The position numbers were made by a program, and so were the translations under genes. Shown here piece after piece: positions 24,501-39,183 of a DNA stretch of 64,000 bases; within the stretch, counting starts at the first letter, position 1; the number at the start of each line of letters is the position of its first letter. This DNA comes from Cardinalis cardinalis (taxonomy: Eukaryota > Chordata > Aves > Passeriformes > Cardinalidae), in the NCBI GenBank assembly GCA_014549065.1, contig JACDOX010000015.1, positions 4,457,688-4,521,687 on the forward strand, read 5' to 3'. A model generated the notes under the pieces. That model did not search any database. It was given only the letters and a program-made list of their open reading frames with translations, and was not told the DNA's origin.

Positions 24501-27500
24501 ATTTAAAAAAAAAAATAATCCAGAAATATCAGTGGTTTTGTTCTGTACATGGCCATAAACTATATCGCTGAATGAATAGCAGATCTGGACTTAAAAAATT
24601 ATAACAAGGCTCCAATCTGATTGGAAGGGAATGAAGAATGTGCATGTAATGACACTGGTACACTTGAAATGAGAAATTTTAGTTTCACTGTTCTTTGGAA
24701 AAAGAAAATACACACCCCCTCATAATTAATTCACAAACTGCCTGACTTCGATACCACAGAATAGTAGCAAGTGGCAGCTAGAGGAGGAGAAGGCAGTCAC
24801 TGCAATTGGATTTACATTCAGTTAAGACAGGGTTTTTTGAGCACAGAAGTGAACTTGAAAATGGCCTAAATTTCAGATTTTTACTTAAACACTGTCAAAG
24901 ACTTGCAGACTCTGGCTCTTAGTTTGGTTTTTGAAGGCAGAGTCAAGAGAGAAGCATGTTTTGAGGAAAATATTCTTTTTGGAAGATATTTTTCAGTTAC
25001 AATTTCATCCATCTTTAAAAATGTCTTTGTATTTTTGGACCTCTGGCTTGAAATCTATTAGATACCAATGAAAAAAAATTGGATGTGAAAAAGAAAAATT
25101 GGGGATATTTTAGAAGAGAGACTGTTTTTAAGGCAGACAGGTGTCTGGAGAGATTAAAAAATTAAAACCAAAAAAGCACCACACAGTTTGTAGTAGACTN
25201 AATATTTTACACCTATTTTGATTTCTTTACATTGGATTTTTAAAACCTTCTTTTTAATTTTCCATCCTTTTTTCTCTGTTTGGTAATTTTTTTTTTAATT
25301 TCAGCACAGATCTGGCCCTATATTCAACTTCACTTACCACTAAATATCTATCAGCTATATGCTACAAAGATTACAATCTATTCATTAAACTGATAGGACT
25401 CACAAAAGTACAAAAGCCATCCAGTACCTCAGCTTTCCATGAGTCTGAGCACCTTTCTATCTTCCTTACTAGCAAATTTACTTGCAAATTGGACATCTTG
25501 GATGGACTCTGGCTGTGTAGAGTCTCTGCAGCAGAATTCCGGGGAAAATTTCCCCTTTTATTGTTTTATTTGCTCTTGACAAATTTTCATGAGATAAGGT
25601 AGGGGGAGAACTTGCATCACAAGTATCACCAGCATCTGTCCACTTAGTCTCCAGCACACGTCTGGTAGCATTACACTGGGGTGTCAGTGTGAGCACAAGC
25701 AGGTACTGTAGGGCAGCTGANCCTCTGGATGTTCATGGACTCGCATGCCTCTTGATAAGTCTTACATTTGCCTGTAGGTTTGGTCTCTGCCCATTCTNTC
25801 TTTGTAGTTTATTTTGTTGTTTGTTTAGTTGGTTTTTTGTTTGGNTTTTTTTTTTAATATAGAATTCTTCGTCAAACTAAATCCATAACCCAAGTGAGAT
25901 GTAGAACATCATGAAGAGTGACTTGGATCATCTCCAGGAAAGCCAATTAACATAAATACTACAGAAAAGGGTAGAAATTGAAGCAAATTGGGGCCAGGCT
26001 GTTTTCCACGTGGACATTTTCCCTGTAACAAACATAAAGCTAGCTGCACTAGCTGGCAAAAGGCAGGGTTTGACACTGTTATAAGTCCGTGGGTGCTCAG
26101 TCTTTATGCTGTACTGATGCACATGGTTGACATGTCAGGGATATGCAGAAAACAAACTGCCCAATCTCTCTGGACCTAACAGTTTACAGACCTCAATGAT
26201 AAACTGTAAAGGTGGTGCTGTTGACTTCAAAAGCAGAAAATCAAAGTGCCACCAGAACGTGCTGACAAAATTAAGCAACCATGATTGAACAANAGAACAA
26301 AAGCTGTTCTGTATAAATAGCTATTTCCTATTCAGACCTCCTAATATTTAATTTATACTCTTATTTGTCTTTTATGAAATTGCTTTAATTCTGAATGGGC
26401 AATAGGTTTATAAAGCATTTAACAGTACAATCATAAGTGTCGTTAGTAGTGTATGTAGTTTCAAAACTAAGCTTCATTAAGAAGCATTGGATTTGATATC
26501 ATTTAGAAAATCTTATATTTTATTAGAAGAATGCAAGAGATTGTTGAATAGTAGTTGATTCATGTTATATTTCAAAACTAACATCTGAAAAGGCCAAAAA
26601 TAAAATGAGTTTGTTGGTTNCAGCTCTTTTGAATTCTGTCAGGAAGAATTTCCTTCATTCACTCACAAGGAATGATGTCTCTTTGTGTCCTGCAGCTCAA
26701 CAATTCTTGTGATTGGTATTAGTGTGGATACAACCTGAAGGTATGAATCTGAAATCCAAACTCTGTGAACACCTTAATACAGACCTTGAAAGTCTGAATT
26801 GATCTTGTTTATTTTCACTATTCACAAACCTGAGAGAAGGATAAATTTTAGTTTGGACCTAGATTTTATGGATTAGTGTGTAAATGAATTAGTATGTACG
26901 NGTTATCTACTTTCCTCTAGAGAAGCACTGAGTCTTATTTGGTATTTGTGAGAGTGCTTAAATATTCCTTCAATTCAGAGTACACATTTATGTCTCATAG
27001 ATAACACCTTTATGTTCATGGAGGAAATAATCTGAGGAGACCTTTCTTCATCAGTAATCTGCCAAAATTACCCAGGCTAAAACTCTTACATGAAAATGAG
27101 AAACAATCAGACACAATCCCCAGCCTGCTGAATGAAATTTAATGAAGATTAAAGGCTCACATTGCCTGCCCTGGTTGTTCCAGTGAAGATATCAGCTGTC
27201 ACTAGCAGCTCCTGATGTACAGCATATCTGGAGCTGATTGTAAGGACCAAGAGCAGAATGCAGAAACCTACTTCAGTACCAGTGACTGCATACNGATCCA
27301 CTCACTCCAGGATTGGAAGTTGAAGAGATGGTAAATAAACCCCCTCACAATGCATTGTCAATTTAAGTTGCTAAAAATCTTTTCATTCCTTCCGAATCCT
27401 TATTTGAAACACCAGAAGTAGAATCAAACTGTGTCATCCCTTGAACAAAAATTGAAACCAACCACTCAACCTCACACCATCATCTATTGACCTGCCACAA

Positions 27501-30240
27501 GTAGATCACAGAGTTTCCTGCTGTTTGAAGAGCATTTGAGCATTGAGCATTTGAGGAGCATTTGAGCTTCTCCCAGTCTGCCTTTTTAGGTGATGGCATG
27601 CAAAGACNGGCTTAGCAGAATAGCAAGGGAAAAATTCTGTTCCTCAGAGAAAATGAAACAGGACACAAGACAGTGTCCTAGTCATAATACAGCTGTGTCT
27701 GTCCTCATCCTGAGCCATTGCTTCTGTTCCACCATAGTCAATTTTGTCCTGTAAAAAAGCATTTGATGAGCTTTTAATGTTATCCCACTTTTGGCACTGA
27801 AAATTACTCAATTGCCCTGGAGTTCCTGGTAAGAAATAACAAAACAAAAATATAAAAATACAAATAAATAAAAATAAATTTNAAAAATTCTAACATTTAA
27901 AAATATCTTATACTTCCCAAAACCATCTGATATCAAAGAATTTGAAAACACTACCTCACTCTCATGATGTTCACAGAGTGCTCTTTTGCTCACAAGGAGT
28001 CCACGGATTAGTAAAAATATAGTTATTATGAGTGACAGTGGTCTAGCAGAAACATACAGGTCACTCTATACTATTTCTCTTCCTTTCCAACAAGAAAAGC
28101 TAATTACAAACTCTCCNCCCCACTAATGTTTTAGAGAATAAGTTGGTGTGAGACTAATTTTCCTTCATAGTCTTTTTTTTTATTTTTTCCTGTGCAGTAA
28201 AGAGAACTCTTGCCATTAGACTAATTTCTCTACCAGCTCAGGATGAGACAGGAAGTTGAGAGCTGCCACTCTATAGCAAATGAATGAGTTTCTGCAAACA
28301 ACGTCACCACCTCAAACAGGCAGAGCTAGTGGTCTGCAAANGTGATTATTTGCATTGCTAGGCTAGACATTGACACCCTGAATCCAAAANTGCCTGACCT
28401 TTCTCAAGTCTCCCTTAAGTTTACAAAGTATAAAAAGATCCGCTCTGACAAAATAGCAAGGGAAAAGAAAACACCAGAAAAATTCTAAAGAAGAGAAAGA
28501 TGTTCTTTGTGGGTCAAGGATGTGGTGCCCTGGTGTAATCCCAGCCAAAAAAAAGAAATCAATAGCACACATAGTTCTTGTAGGACAAAAGGATAATTGT
28601 CTGTCACAACTAGCTAAACATGTACCTCTTCAATGCTGGACATTTCTNTCTTTCTTGTCTCACTGTCTGTCTATGCTTTTCTGTGTGCTCTATTCTTCTT
28701 CACTGTGCCATCCTCTCCCAGGTTATTCTGTATGTGCTTTTATCCCTGTTCCCAATTTCCCATGCTCTGCTGGCTAGGGTTTGAGTGGCAGGGAGGAATC
28801 TGCAAGCAGGTGTTGTGGAAGTGAAGCGTGCCATCCGGCCAGTACATTAGGTAAAGTAGCATTCCCCTGGGAACCCTAATGCTTACAACTGCATCAGCCC
28901 CAACTGTTTCTGCAAGAAGAGGAAGGGGCCAGTCCTGACCTCTTCTGACCAGATGTTTTAGAAATGCACCCATTTTTCAGCATATATAATAGCTGTCAAT
29001 TTATCAAAACTGTAATAAGTATTAACAGAGCAGACTCTTTAGATGCAACCTAGTAGTAAAATGCAAGAGAAATTAAGGATATGGAAGAGATTGGGTTTGA
29101 GTGCATGGGACTATGTTCAAAACTAGTTTAAGAAAATTTTCAAGATACTCTTCTCTGTATAATAGATATGATATGACTGGTCTAGACATGAATGTAGAAA
29201 AGAAAATGATCATTTTCATAATGATCTATGACAAAAATGTTCAGGAATCTGCACAGACTAGACAGAAGCAAAGAAGCAAGACAGCTAATGTAAAAACTCA
29301 TGCTGCAAGGAAAGCAATTGAGTTACAGATTTTGAGGCTCATTTGGAAACCCTAAACCTTCTGCTTTGACCTGTGGAAGGAGGGAATCCATATTCCACAC
29401 ANGAGAGGAAACTGTTCATGTCCTTTTATCACTATCCCTTCAAATTACTGAAATGGGAAAGAAACATTTACAAAAAGCATTTCTAAATGAGCAAATATTC
29501 TGCTTTCCTTCCTTCTCTTACCCCTAATTTATAACCCACCAAGAGCTCACCAATTTTCTTAAATATTTTTTTTTAACAAATACCTCTCCCCAGCATAAAT
29601 ATATGAAAGCAATCATTTGCATTATCATTTTAAAGAGATGGGATTTCATTCTGTTTCCAATGTCCCAAAAGGGTAAACACATTTATTTTTTTTCTTTTGA
29701 GAATCAGTGGAAGTACAGAGAGGTTGCACTCTAAGAAGTGAGAACAGAATGGGGTACTGAGGGGNTTTGATGGCTAAAGTTTCTGCATTCCTGAAGCACT
29801 TAGTCAGGCTTTTTCCTTCACAATTGTAAACAATAGCTTNCTGATAACCAAAATGCAAATAATCAGAATGCTGTGCTCAAAATTAGAATTTCTTTTTCTT
29901 ACTGTGATGGTCTTGTTGAGCAATAAGGCTTTTTACACAAAATAGAAACACTGCAGTAATAAAAATATTTATTAATAGTAGCCATAAGGCAAAGGTCTTA
30001 ATTTTAAAATAAACTTTGTTCAACATTGTGGTTTTACATTTGCATCAGATTTCATTTTGTCTTTTCATCTGTGTTATTTGAAGGAAGCATTTCTTCTCAC
30101 TNCATCTTTTGCAGTGTACAGTGCCTATCTGTGCATACAAAGCATCCCATATGGTTGAAGTAGGCTGGAGGGGTTGCTACTAACCATATTTAAAAAAGCA
30201 GATGTTACTAATCTTCTAAATATTACCCCCAAATGATGTC
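24501..30240. other. AT-rich non-coding DNA
   Basis: No gene is recognised; open frames are below about 85 codons. A 10-base AGCATTTGAG unit occurs three times in 27531-27566. T-rich and A-rich runs occur near 25833-25858 and 27840-27890. No recognisable transposon was found. Confidence 0.5.
27531..27566 (+). repeat. short direct repeat, three copies
   Basis: AGCATTTGAG is found at 27531-27540, again at 27546-27555 and at 27557-27566, with short spacers. This looks like local slippage duplication. Confidence 0.85.
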
Positions 30241-33200
30241 ACTTGTGACTGACAACANTTGGGTTCATCAATCCCTTCCAATGTCCTTTTGCATGTCACA
30301 CGTGAGGGAAAGCAAATTTTGACCAGAAAGCCTGTCTTTGAAAGGGCAGAGAGTTTCATTATTGAAGTGCTAAGTTCCTACAGGAAGAGGNCTCTATATA
30401 TTACAGGCAAGAAGGAAAAGAAGTTTGCCTGCAAAGAGGCTATTCAGGTAAACTTTTAGGACAGCCATTTCAGAGTCAGGCTGCCCTGTGACAAGCTGAG
30501 GTTTTTAGCTCAAAGTCTGTGCCCTGCAGTAGACAAAGGCAACTTTCTTTTACATTTACAAAAGGCTTCTTTACAGGTTTGCACAGGAATGTAAGCAGGT
30601 GCTTCTNCATACAAATCCAACGTCAGTTCCAAAGTTGGTTTTCCACTCAATGGCACTTAGAGTAGTGAGTAAACAAAAACAGAAGGATAGNATTGAACAT
30701 TTTGACCACAACTGGCACAGAAATTAAATATCTGCAAGCAGTATTCCTGAAATAAGTTTGATAACATTTTATAAGCAAGGTGTAACTTTTTTATGGCAAA
30801 AACATAGTGATTTTTTTTTCATTATCCTTATAATTCCCTCTCATTACAAACTCCAGAGACTAGTCACCAGTTCAGATGTGAGCCAGTGTCTTTTCTGAAT
30901 TTCTAGAAAGATGCACTCACAAAAATTTGAGTTATATCTTCATGAAGAATCAATTAATGTAGTAGTGGTTTATAAATATGATGTATCTCAAGTTCTGCTC
31001 TCTGTGTTCCCTTGCAAGACTCACTATAGGTTTTTCCCATCTGATTTTTTCTGCTACCATCATAATATTCTTCCTTACAGGTACTGTGCTTTGACAGCTC
31101 TACCTCCTTCCATACACACTTCATGAAGATATTTTCTTTAATAATATTTTACAAAAATGGTTCTCAGATATTAAACTTATGTCCACATTTTGGAAAGGGT
31201 TAAGTAAGAGCACTTGCCTTAACACTATGGTATTAAACTTTATATACCAATCTGTGTTTTCCTTTTGATTTTTTTATTATTTTTAACATATTTATCAAAG
31301 GTTTCATTACCTGTTTAGTTACAAACACTGTATGAAGTCCTAGCTCTCTTAAAATATTTGCATAGAAAAACTTCCTCATTCCTAACTGAAACAATTTTTG
31401 GCTAAAATGTGATCCAAATGCTCTGTTACAGCAACTTTTGCCTGCACATGCAATTAGTACCTCTCTCTGTTTTTCTTTACAGACATCTGTTTCTCCACAG
31501 CCAAGGACACAAACTCTTACAAAGGANCATGACAAAGACATTTCACCCTCCTGTACCTTTTCATTGCACAAACAAGGTGTTTTGTTTGGAGGCAGATGTC
31601 TGGTTCTACAATTGAGGTTCCACTATTTTTATATTTATACTTTTTATTTATCAAATAAAAAGCAATTGTTATGCCTATAATTTTCAATAAATTCTAATCT
31701 CATTTGTAAGAGTGTAGTGNAATTCTCTGCTCCACACTTACCTTGCAAAATTGTATTTTTGTCTTTCATAACACATATGAAACATATTTGCAGTTTGCTT
31801 AGTCTCAGCTTGTTGTCAGCATGGACTTCAACCATTCCAAGCAAAAAATGAATCGAAGTTGGGGAAAACTTGTGTGACTGGAAACAGGCACACATGGTTC
31901 AATGTCAACATTTTGGTATGTCANTTACTGGTCAGACACTTCAGTGTACTGCCATCCAACAAACCTATGAGACATATTATCAAGGAATATATGCCAGCTC
32001 TTTTCCAGCAAACTGCTTGATGCCTGATGCCAAGTACTGGTGGGTGTATACCTTTTTATGCTGTCGCTGCATTCAGCCTCCAGGGTGTTGCATGAAAGGA
32101 TCACTGGATGTTAATGAATAACAAAATGTGTCATTTCCCCTTAGAATTTATCTATCTATCATATACAGTGAAAAAGACGTGTTTGTTTTCTTCTGCCTGT
32201 ATTTACATGTGTGTCAAAATACATACTGTTAAACCTGGCCACATGCTTAGGCAGTATGTTGTCTTGTTAGTCTTTTTTTCATTATTACTATTACACACCA
32301 TCATACATCCCATTTAATATAAAAAATAAGTACCCCAGTAAAATTAACTTGGACACAAAAATCTGTCTCCTCCTGGTTAGAGTAGCACCTTGTGTTTAAA
32401 AATACAATTTCCACAGGCAATGAAAAGCTCTTAACCTGTTTAAATATATTGTCAATCATNCATCAGCAACATGTGATAGAAAATNAAAATGTGAGAAGCA
32501 TCATTAGAGATCCAAACCACAGCAGAATAAATAGTATGAAAAAGCAATTTATGCCTAACTTGTAAAATAGGTGTTAATGTTTGGAATGATCAAATTTCTT
32601 TAATGATATGCTACTGTTGCCCAATTTATATATTGAAATAAAGAGTTCAGATCTGAAGATTATTTTGAAATAGTTTTGGGAGAAAACACATTCATTTTAG
32701 ACACAAGCCAAAGCAACCCATGAAGGCCTATCAAACAACCCACAAGACAGTATCAGGCCATTGAAGTCTGACTGCACAAAACCATGGTGAGGCATTTCCT
32801 GATCAGCTAAAAAATAAGTGCAATACGTAACTTTTGGAAAGTAAGAATTGGAAGATGCTGTTTATTATAAGTATTTCCTTCAGTTCTTCTCAAAACCTTC
32901 CTGACTTACAGGTTTTATTTTTAAGTATTTGCCCATAGGTTTTTCTCAAGTATATCATGATCAGAACATCAGGGCATGATAATGCAATCTAAATAAATAT
33001 TCCAGTGCCACTTTTGATATTGTTTTGCAGCTGCATAAAAAATCAGTGTAACTCCTATATATGGGAAGAATATTNGCAGGTATCAAATTGTACAACATAC
33101 AAGTAATTTCATTAGACAATCTAGAAATTGAAAAATATTATTTTTAATTTTCTTTAGAAATTTTAAAGGCTTTATATGATACCAATATTTTCACAGGCAA

Positions 33201-36200
33201 TATGTGCTGTTTCCTAGAGAAAAATATTTGGGTTTGAGTGCGTGCACAGTTTTAACGAAAACTCAATTCACTGTGGGTCTTAATTGTGTTTTTCAGCAAA
33301 CTGATTTAAAGTTCCCTGGGGCACACATACTGTAGGATTGTGACATATCACACCAGGTTAAGTCAAACTCAAAATGTTATGTGATATGACAGCGTGTAAA
33401 ACACATGATTAACGCACCCTTTGGGAAACTTGGCTTTATGAAAAATGGTGCAAAGGGAAACTTGGGGCACTCTCTGGTAAATTGTCCTTTTAAAAAATAA
33501 TAATTTAAAAAGAAAAAAAGACTCAAAAGTGTAATACTCTGTTAGCTTCTGTTTGATATCTGTATCTTTCTCCTTTGGATAAAATGTCACTGTCAAAGAT
33601 CAACATATATTTGAGGTCAATGCATAGAGCAAGAAGTTGTATTNTCTTAGATAATAATTGATTTTTTGGCAATTTAGAGTATGACTGTGATGAAGTACCT
33701 ACAAAAGGTCCATAGACTATAATTTGACTTCCTGAAATTACAGCTGCATACCACACCTTTTGTACAAAGGATATAAAGGTATCCTTTGCCAGCACACGGA
33801 AACAAGGTCTCTTTTCCTCGCTGTGTAGGAGTAACTGTATCTAGTGTACACATTTTCTGAACAGAGAGCACCAACTATCACAGACATGTCACGAAACAGG
33901 GCTGTGAGAAACACCACATAGATTTCAGATTCCATTTACTTCCCCCTGTAGCACTGTACAGAAGCTCCTAAAATTGCCTTCCTTTGGGATATGCCAACCC
34001 CAGTGTGCTGCTGGGCAGCACAACCATTGGCCACTCTTCACTGATGCACTTAATAAGATATAACAGGTTTTTACACTTTTTAACAGTCTTTTGTAGCAGC
34101 AGACTGTAATGTTATTTGACAATTTTAAAAACTGACTTTCTATTAGAGGCTTCCCATCCTTTCCCTGCTCTTCTCATCAGGTTTGAATTGAATGGTTAAT
34201 TTCAACTAAATTTGATTAGGATAGAGTTTCAAAAATGTTGGCTTTCTCTAAGGCTAGCCAAAATAGACAGCTGGCAGTGGACAGAGATTGTCTTGCATCC
34301 TTTCTCAAAGAGCTTAAATACCTCTCAAACCTTATTAAAGAGACAAAAGGGAACCCACAGTGTCACTTACCTTCAGTGCTCACCTGGATTGGAAAGCAAA
34401 CCCAAAATTCTTGAAACTCCTTCCTTTTATTGCTACTTGTCTGACAAAATATTTGTTTCCTAGTTTACTACTGCTTCTTGCAATGCATTAGAAAATAGAA
34501 ACACAAGTCTGAGGTGCCNGAAAGAATCACAACCACAGGATCCTGTGTACCATGACTAAATACCAGAACACGGCCAAGCCATGAGGGAGAGCAGACAGAT
34601 CATTTCCAACAAGGAGAAGACAACAATCAGNGTCACCCTGCTTACTTTCATCATCATTTGTTTCAGCTTGTGCTGACAGCCTGAACAGAACTCCAGCACT
34701 GCCCGCTGCTGAGGAAAGGTGACACATACCCTTACAACAGAGGAGGTGTCCAGCTTGTGCTCCAGCCCTAATTCTGCAGTTGTCCTCGGAACTCTTGGCC
34801 CTGAAGGTGATATAGGGAAAAAATTCTCAAGCTGCTAACCTTCTTGAGCACAGCTACCACAGACACTGTGGGCACTGCAAGGCTCCAGGAAAAAGAAGNT
34901 CTGTTTACTGGAAGCAGGGGTGGATGGAGCTGGGCGCTGAGGGGCTCTGTGTGAGTCACTTGCCTATGACACGCTCCAGGGTGAGGTAAATTAAGCAGAG
35001 TTTTTGCAAAGGTTACACATCCCTTATCCATTCTGGTGCCTTCAGATTAGCAGTAAAGCCCAATACTCAAATGCTGATATTTAGGCAGAAGATAAAACCT
35101 TATNAGTACATAGAAAGAGAAAGGAAAGGTGTTAGACATATCTAGTACCCAATCTGGTACATTTTAAAAATAATCTAGCTTTCAATTCTGTACTTTTTGA
35201 AATAAAGGATCCATTAAAACTTGAGTTACTGGCACTTACAGGTCCCAAGATCTTGTCCTGCTTTGGCTGAATTTCAGAATCTGAAATGCTAGGACATTTT
35301 AAGGATGACACTTGATAAAAGGCATTATTCACTAANAGGGTGAATTTTCTACAATCTATACAGACTGTATAGATTCAGTTAAGGGCAAACAGGGAGGGTG
35401 AGTGAGTATTCTTTNGGTGAGATCGCTGGAGATGAAGGGCCACAAAGAGAACCATTTGTGCAGAACTCCCACTGTTCTGTGAAAGATTTTGTGTTCTGAC
35501 CTGAAGCATCCAACTATTTTGGACTGAAATTGTAGATCATGCTGAATTATGTTTAACATATTTGGAGGTCAAAAAGGAAATATTTCCCTCTCTCTCTTCT
35601 TTGAGAAAAAAATAAAACATATGTCCTGTTCCCATCCTCCCACAAGAACAATGAGAGGGGCTTAAAAACCAAGTGCTGCAAATGTTCAAGCTGTTGATTG
35701 CAATGTGTAAAATGTAAAGGCTTTTATGTCTAAAGTAGAGCCTGCCAAAACCAGATTATCCCTTATAACAATAGAAATAATAAATAATAAAGAAAATAAT
35801 TCATCAAACATTTCAGTTTGGTTTTTTTTAAGAATTAGCTTTTCTTCTGAATTCTGAAACAGTATCCCCTTTCTTTTTTTTCCCTTTTGAAATATATTTC
35901 CTTATGGGAACTTTTTGTAAGACAGTTTGGAAATTGTTCTATTTCAAAGAAGCCCATAGTTGTGATTGCAAAGAAATATCCCAGGTAAATTGCTTTGAAT
36001 TGATGGTATGCTTGAAGTGATATTATAAGCAGTTACTGACATACACACAGAATAATAAAAAAATATATTATCCCACTTCAGGTCAATAATGATGTTTCTG
36101 AGGTCTAAATAATTTTCTGCAGAATGCTNCAGAAAATTAGGGTGCCTGATACTCTTATTAAACTCTTTGCTTAAAAGAGCGTACTTAGCACTCAGCCTGT

Positions 36201-36259
36201 CGGCAAAGCTAAACCTTGTTCAAGCAAATATCCTTTGAATTCTGCAGGCACAAGGTAAA
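30241..36259. other. AT-rich non-coding DNA
   Basis: No gene is recognised. The longest open frame is 112 codons (31233-31571, minus) with an N-containing codon and no domain. A short TCTA run lies near 32147. N calls are scattered through the stretch. Confidence 0.5.
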
Positions 36260-36500
36260 TGCTTCAGATGTTTTTGTCAGGGGCAGAGGTAGGGAGGAGA
36301 TCAGATCTCTGTAAGAAAACACGGAGGCAGAAGGAGGATTTGGGAGCCTTGCTCTCCTGCTGCCCAGCCAGGCAGCAGCGACAGCAGCTCCAGCGCCCGC
36401 CCGGGCTGGCAGAGGACTCAGGTTCCTCGCCCTGAGCCACAGAAGCAGGGTGTGCTGCAGAGGTCACACATGCTGGCTTTGGGAGGAGAAGGGGGGGTCA
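36260..36500. other. GC-rich block with retained CpG
   Basis: A GC-rich patch with five CpG in about 60 bases (about 36370-36435, CAGCGACAGCAGC and GCGCCCGCCCGGG). It is followed by G7 (about 36491-36497) and GTGTGTGTG at about 36530. It stands out against the AT-rich background. Open frames through it are short. It could be a small CpG-rich regulatory element or an old repeat fragment; nothing in it identifies a gene. Confidence 0.4.
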
Positions 36501-36640
36501 GGGGCTCTGCTCTGCGAGGCAGTTGTGTTTGTGTGTGTGCCTCTGTGTGTCTGCCCTTTTAATGGCCTGTTAGGCAGGAGGCTCAGATGATTTTAGGAGA
36601 TAGACACTCATTGCTTCGCTGCTGCACCCTCACGACAAAG

Positions 36641-36660
36641 CCCTATGTTATATAACAGGG
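36641..36660. other. near-palindromic TATA-like site
   Basis: CCCTATGTTATATAACAGGG becomes the perfect 18-bp palindrome CCCTGTTATATAACAGGG if the internal AT is removed. It contains a TATATAA core 140 bases beyond the GC-rich block. A promoter role is only a possibility. Confidence 0.35.
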
Positions 36661-38880
36661 CTGAGACCACTTGGATTATAGCGAGATATTATATACTCCC
36701 ACAGAAAGGATCTTTTTAAAAAATAATTTCAAAACAAAACCCCAACACATATAGATCTTAAAAACTGGTTTTGTCTTGTTAAAACATTTTAAAACCAACA
36801 TATACATTTTCAGTGTAACATTTTATCTCTGCTGTATATTCCTTTGGGTTAGCTTAAAAATGCTTCAGACAAGTTATCATTCTCTGCCCAGTTATATTGG
36901 ATTTTTCTGTGAGAGGCAGTTGAAGTGATTGAGTAGTAATAGAAATGGACATCTGCATTAAAGAATAAGTAACCATGCAATTGTGCTGNCAGACCAAACT
37001 GTGCTCTTGTGGGCCTGATCCTTTCTTAAAACAGAGTGGGGCAAAAAGAATCCTGGCCCAGTCTCACTGAGTATTCTGTGAGTATACCTGTTCCTTCCTG
37101 AGCCTGTGCTTTTGCTATTTTCATAAAGTGTGGTTGGTACTGAACAAACACAGTGAGAAAAGGGACCATATCCCAAAAGAATGTGCTATTTGAAACCGTA
37201 GCACACCAAAATATAAGCAATACATTATGCAAAATAATCAATAAGAAATGCCCTTGATTAATTAGCATGATTGCAGAAATGGCAGGACTCACAGTTGTTT
37301 CTGCTACAGAGAGGCTTCCTCTAGTTTGAATGCATCACTTCTTTCTCTGCTGGTCTGCCAAGAGCTTCAGCATGAACTTGAAGGGGAAAAGGCTCACTAC
37401 ACGATTTCAACAATTTNTTTCATTTTCGGAGCTTATTTTTGTCCATTAATCCCAGGTATCTTTCAAGGGAAGACATCAAATTGTGCCAAGATATTGCACG
37501 AGTTGTGATATTGCCAGCTCNTAGATGAGGAAGGAAAACACAACAAATTATTTATTTTGGGACTGAGACACAAACTTTTTCTGTAAACTTGTTCTCTTCC
37601 CTAGCTATCCAGTCAGTTTTCATAGCTTTATGTTATTAGTCATTGCCTCAAATACTGGGATCAACATTGTCAGTAAACATAGCTTTAAATACTGCTAATG
37701 TGAAAAATTTGCATTGAAGATAAAATTGGTGTCCAAGAAATATAAGCTTTATATATAATGGGGTGGGGGGAAGTTTTTTAGCTGGAAACCATGTTTTATG
37801 ATGTTGTTGGATATCTGAGTAGTTTTTGTGGAAGACTATGTTTATCATAAAAACCTCCAAGATGTTCTAGGCAATCCAAGAGAGAAGACAAAGAACTCCA
37901 GGCCATGAAGTAAATGCAATCTTATTAAAAGCAAAAAGCAGGTCAGATACAATTCAAAAAAGAGTCTTGATTGAATATACTTAAGCCATATTCACTGATG
38001 GAATATATGTAAGGCTTTTTCACNTAACTGAGTGTTGCAAGCATCAAAACAATCAACTGCATATGTGAATCACCAAAAACCAGAGGAATTAANTGATCTG
38101 CTAATGTACAAATGATTTCAAAGAGAATAACTGGACCTGTGTACTTCTGAAAGGTGGCTGGAAACCCTGCAGAGCTATACAGCTATACATGCATATAAAA
38201 CACGGGCATGAAAATTCAGATCTGTATTCAAACTTGACAAAACTGATAAATAATAGATTCTGTTAACTGAACCTAGGCTAGAGAAATAACCACCCTCATT
38301 ACACACTCCTGAATTGAAGTTCTCCTTGCAAATCACAAAGCCTTGGCCCTGTCTGACTTTTCCTTGCCATGGGAGTTGATACCTCCACATCTCACCTTTA
38401 ATTCTTTCTGTCAGTATTCAGTGTCATGGACTGTACTTCTTTATATTCATGTCAAAGAGGGACTGGAGGAAAAAATGGGGAAAACTTTGGTATCAGCTTT
38501 CATTGTCCTACCTGAAATACTAGCTCAGATAAACAAGAATAACAAAATATTCATACCAGGTGTGCAAAAATTGAAACCTCCAAATTTTATTTTTTTTTTT
38601 GCTTTAATTTATTTAATGCTGATNCACAGCAAGCTCCTTATTCTATCCATTTTTAAATTTACTTCCATTTCACAAATGGCTGTTCTCTGCTCTACCGTAC
38701 ATGAGATTTTTCTCAGCGATGTGTTTCATTTCTGTGCCCAAAACCTTCTCAGGACATTTCTAGTGAGTGTTGTTTCTTTCCAGATTTTGAAGAGCCTGCC
38801 TGAACCAAGCCTTTGCTCTTGAGGGATAAGACTTGGGAAAAGCTGGCCCATCTGATGTGTTTGGAAAACCACAAGAGATC
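36661..38880. other. AT-rich non-coding DNA
   Basis: No gene is recognised. The open frame 38343-38822 (plus, 159 codons) is long for this DNA, but it has an N-containing codon, no domain and a Phe/Leu/Ser-rich composition. It is treated as chance. Confidence 0.5.
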
Positions 38881-38904
38881 CCTGTTGCCCTGTTGCCCTG
38901 TTGC
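38881..38904 (+). repeat. 8-bp unit, three tandem copies
   Basis: CCTGTTGC is repeated three times without interruption. This is a minor tandem repeat. Confidence 0.95.
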
Positions 38905-39183
38905 CTTCCCCAGAGCTTATCACTGCACAACTCACCAGCCCTGCCTGCTCCANGCATTGTGCTGTGTCCCTGCTCTCTGCTGGCCCCACAGAGGAGTCNG
39001 GATCACCAGTGCACCCTTGACACCAGGGTTTGGTATCTAAACCTGAGATTACCCTCAGAATAATCCTGCCTCAGGTAAAGGATGCCGAGACAGCCTGAAG
39101 TTGACCTGGTTAAGAGATCCTGACCATCCACCAGAGGCATTGTCACTCTATGTGGCAAGCAGTGATGTTTTTGTACAGCACTN

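Noticed and set aside
38343..38822. 159-codon open frame
   Set aside because: Hydrophobic AT-driven composition with an N-containing codon. No start context, domain or splice framing.
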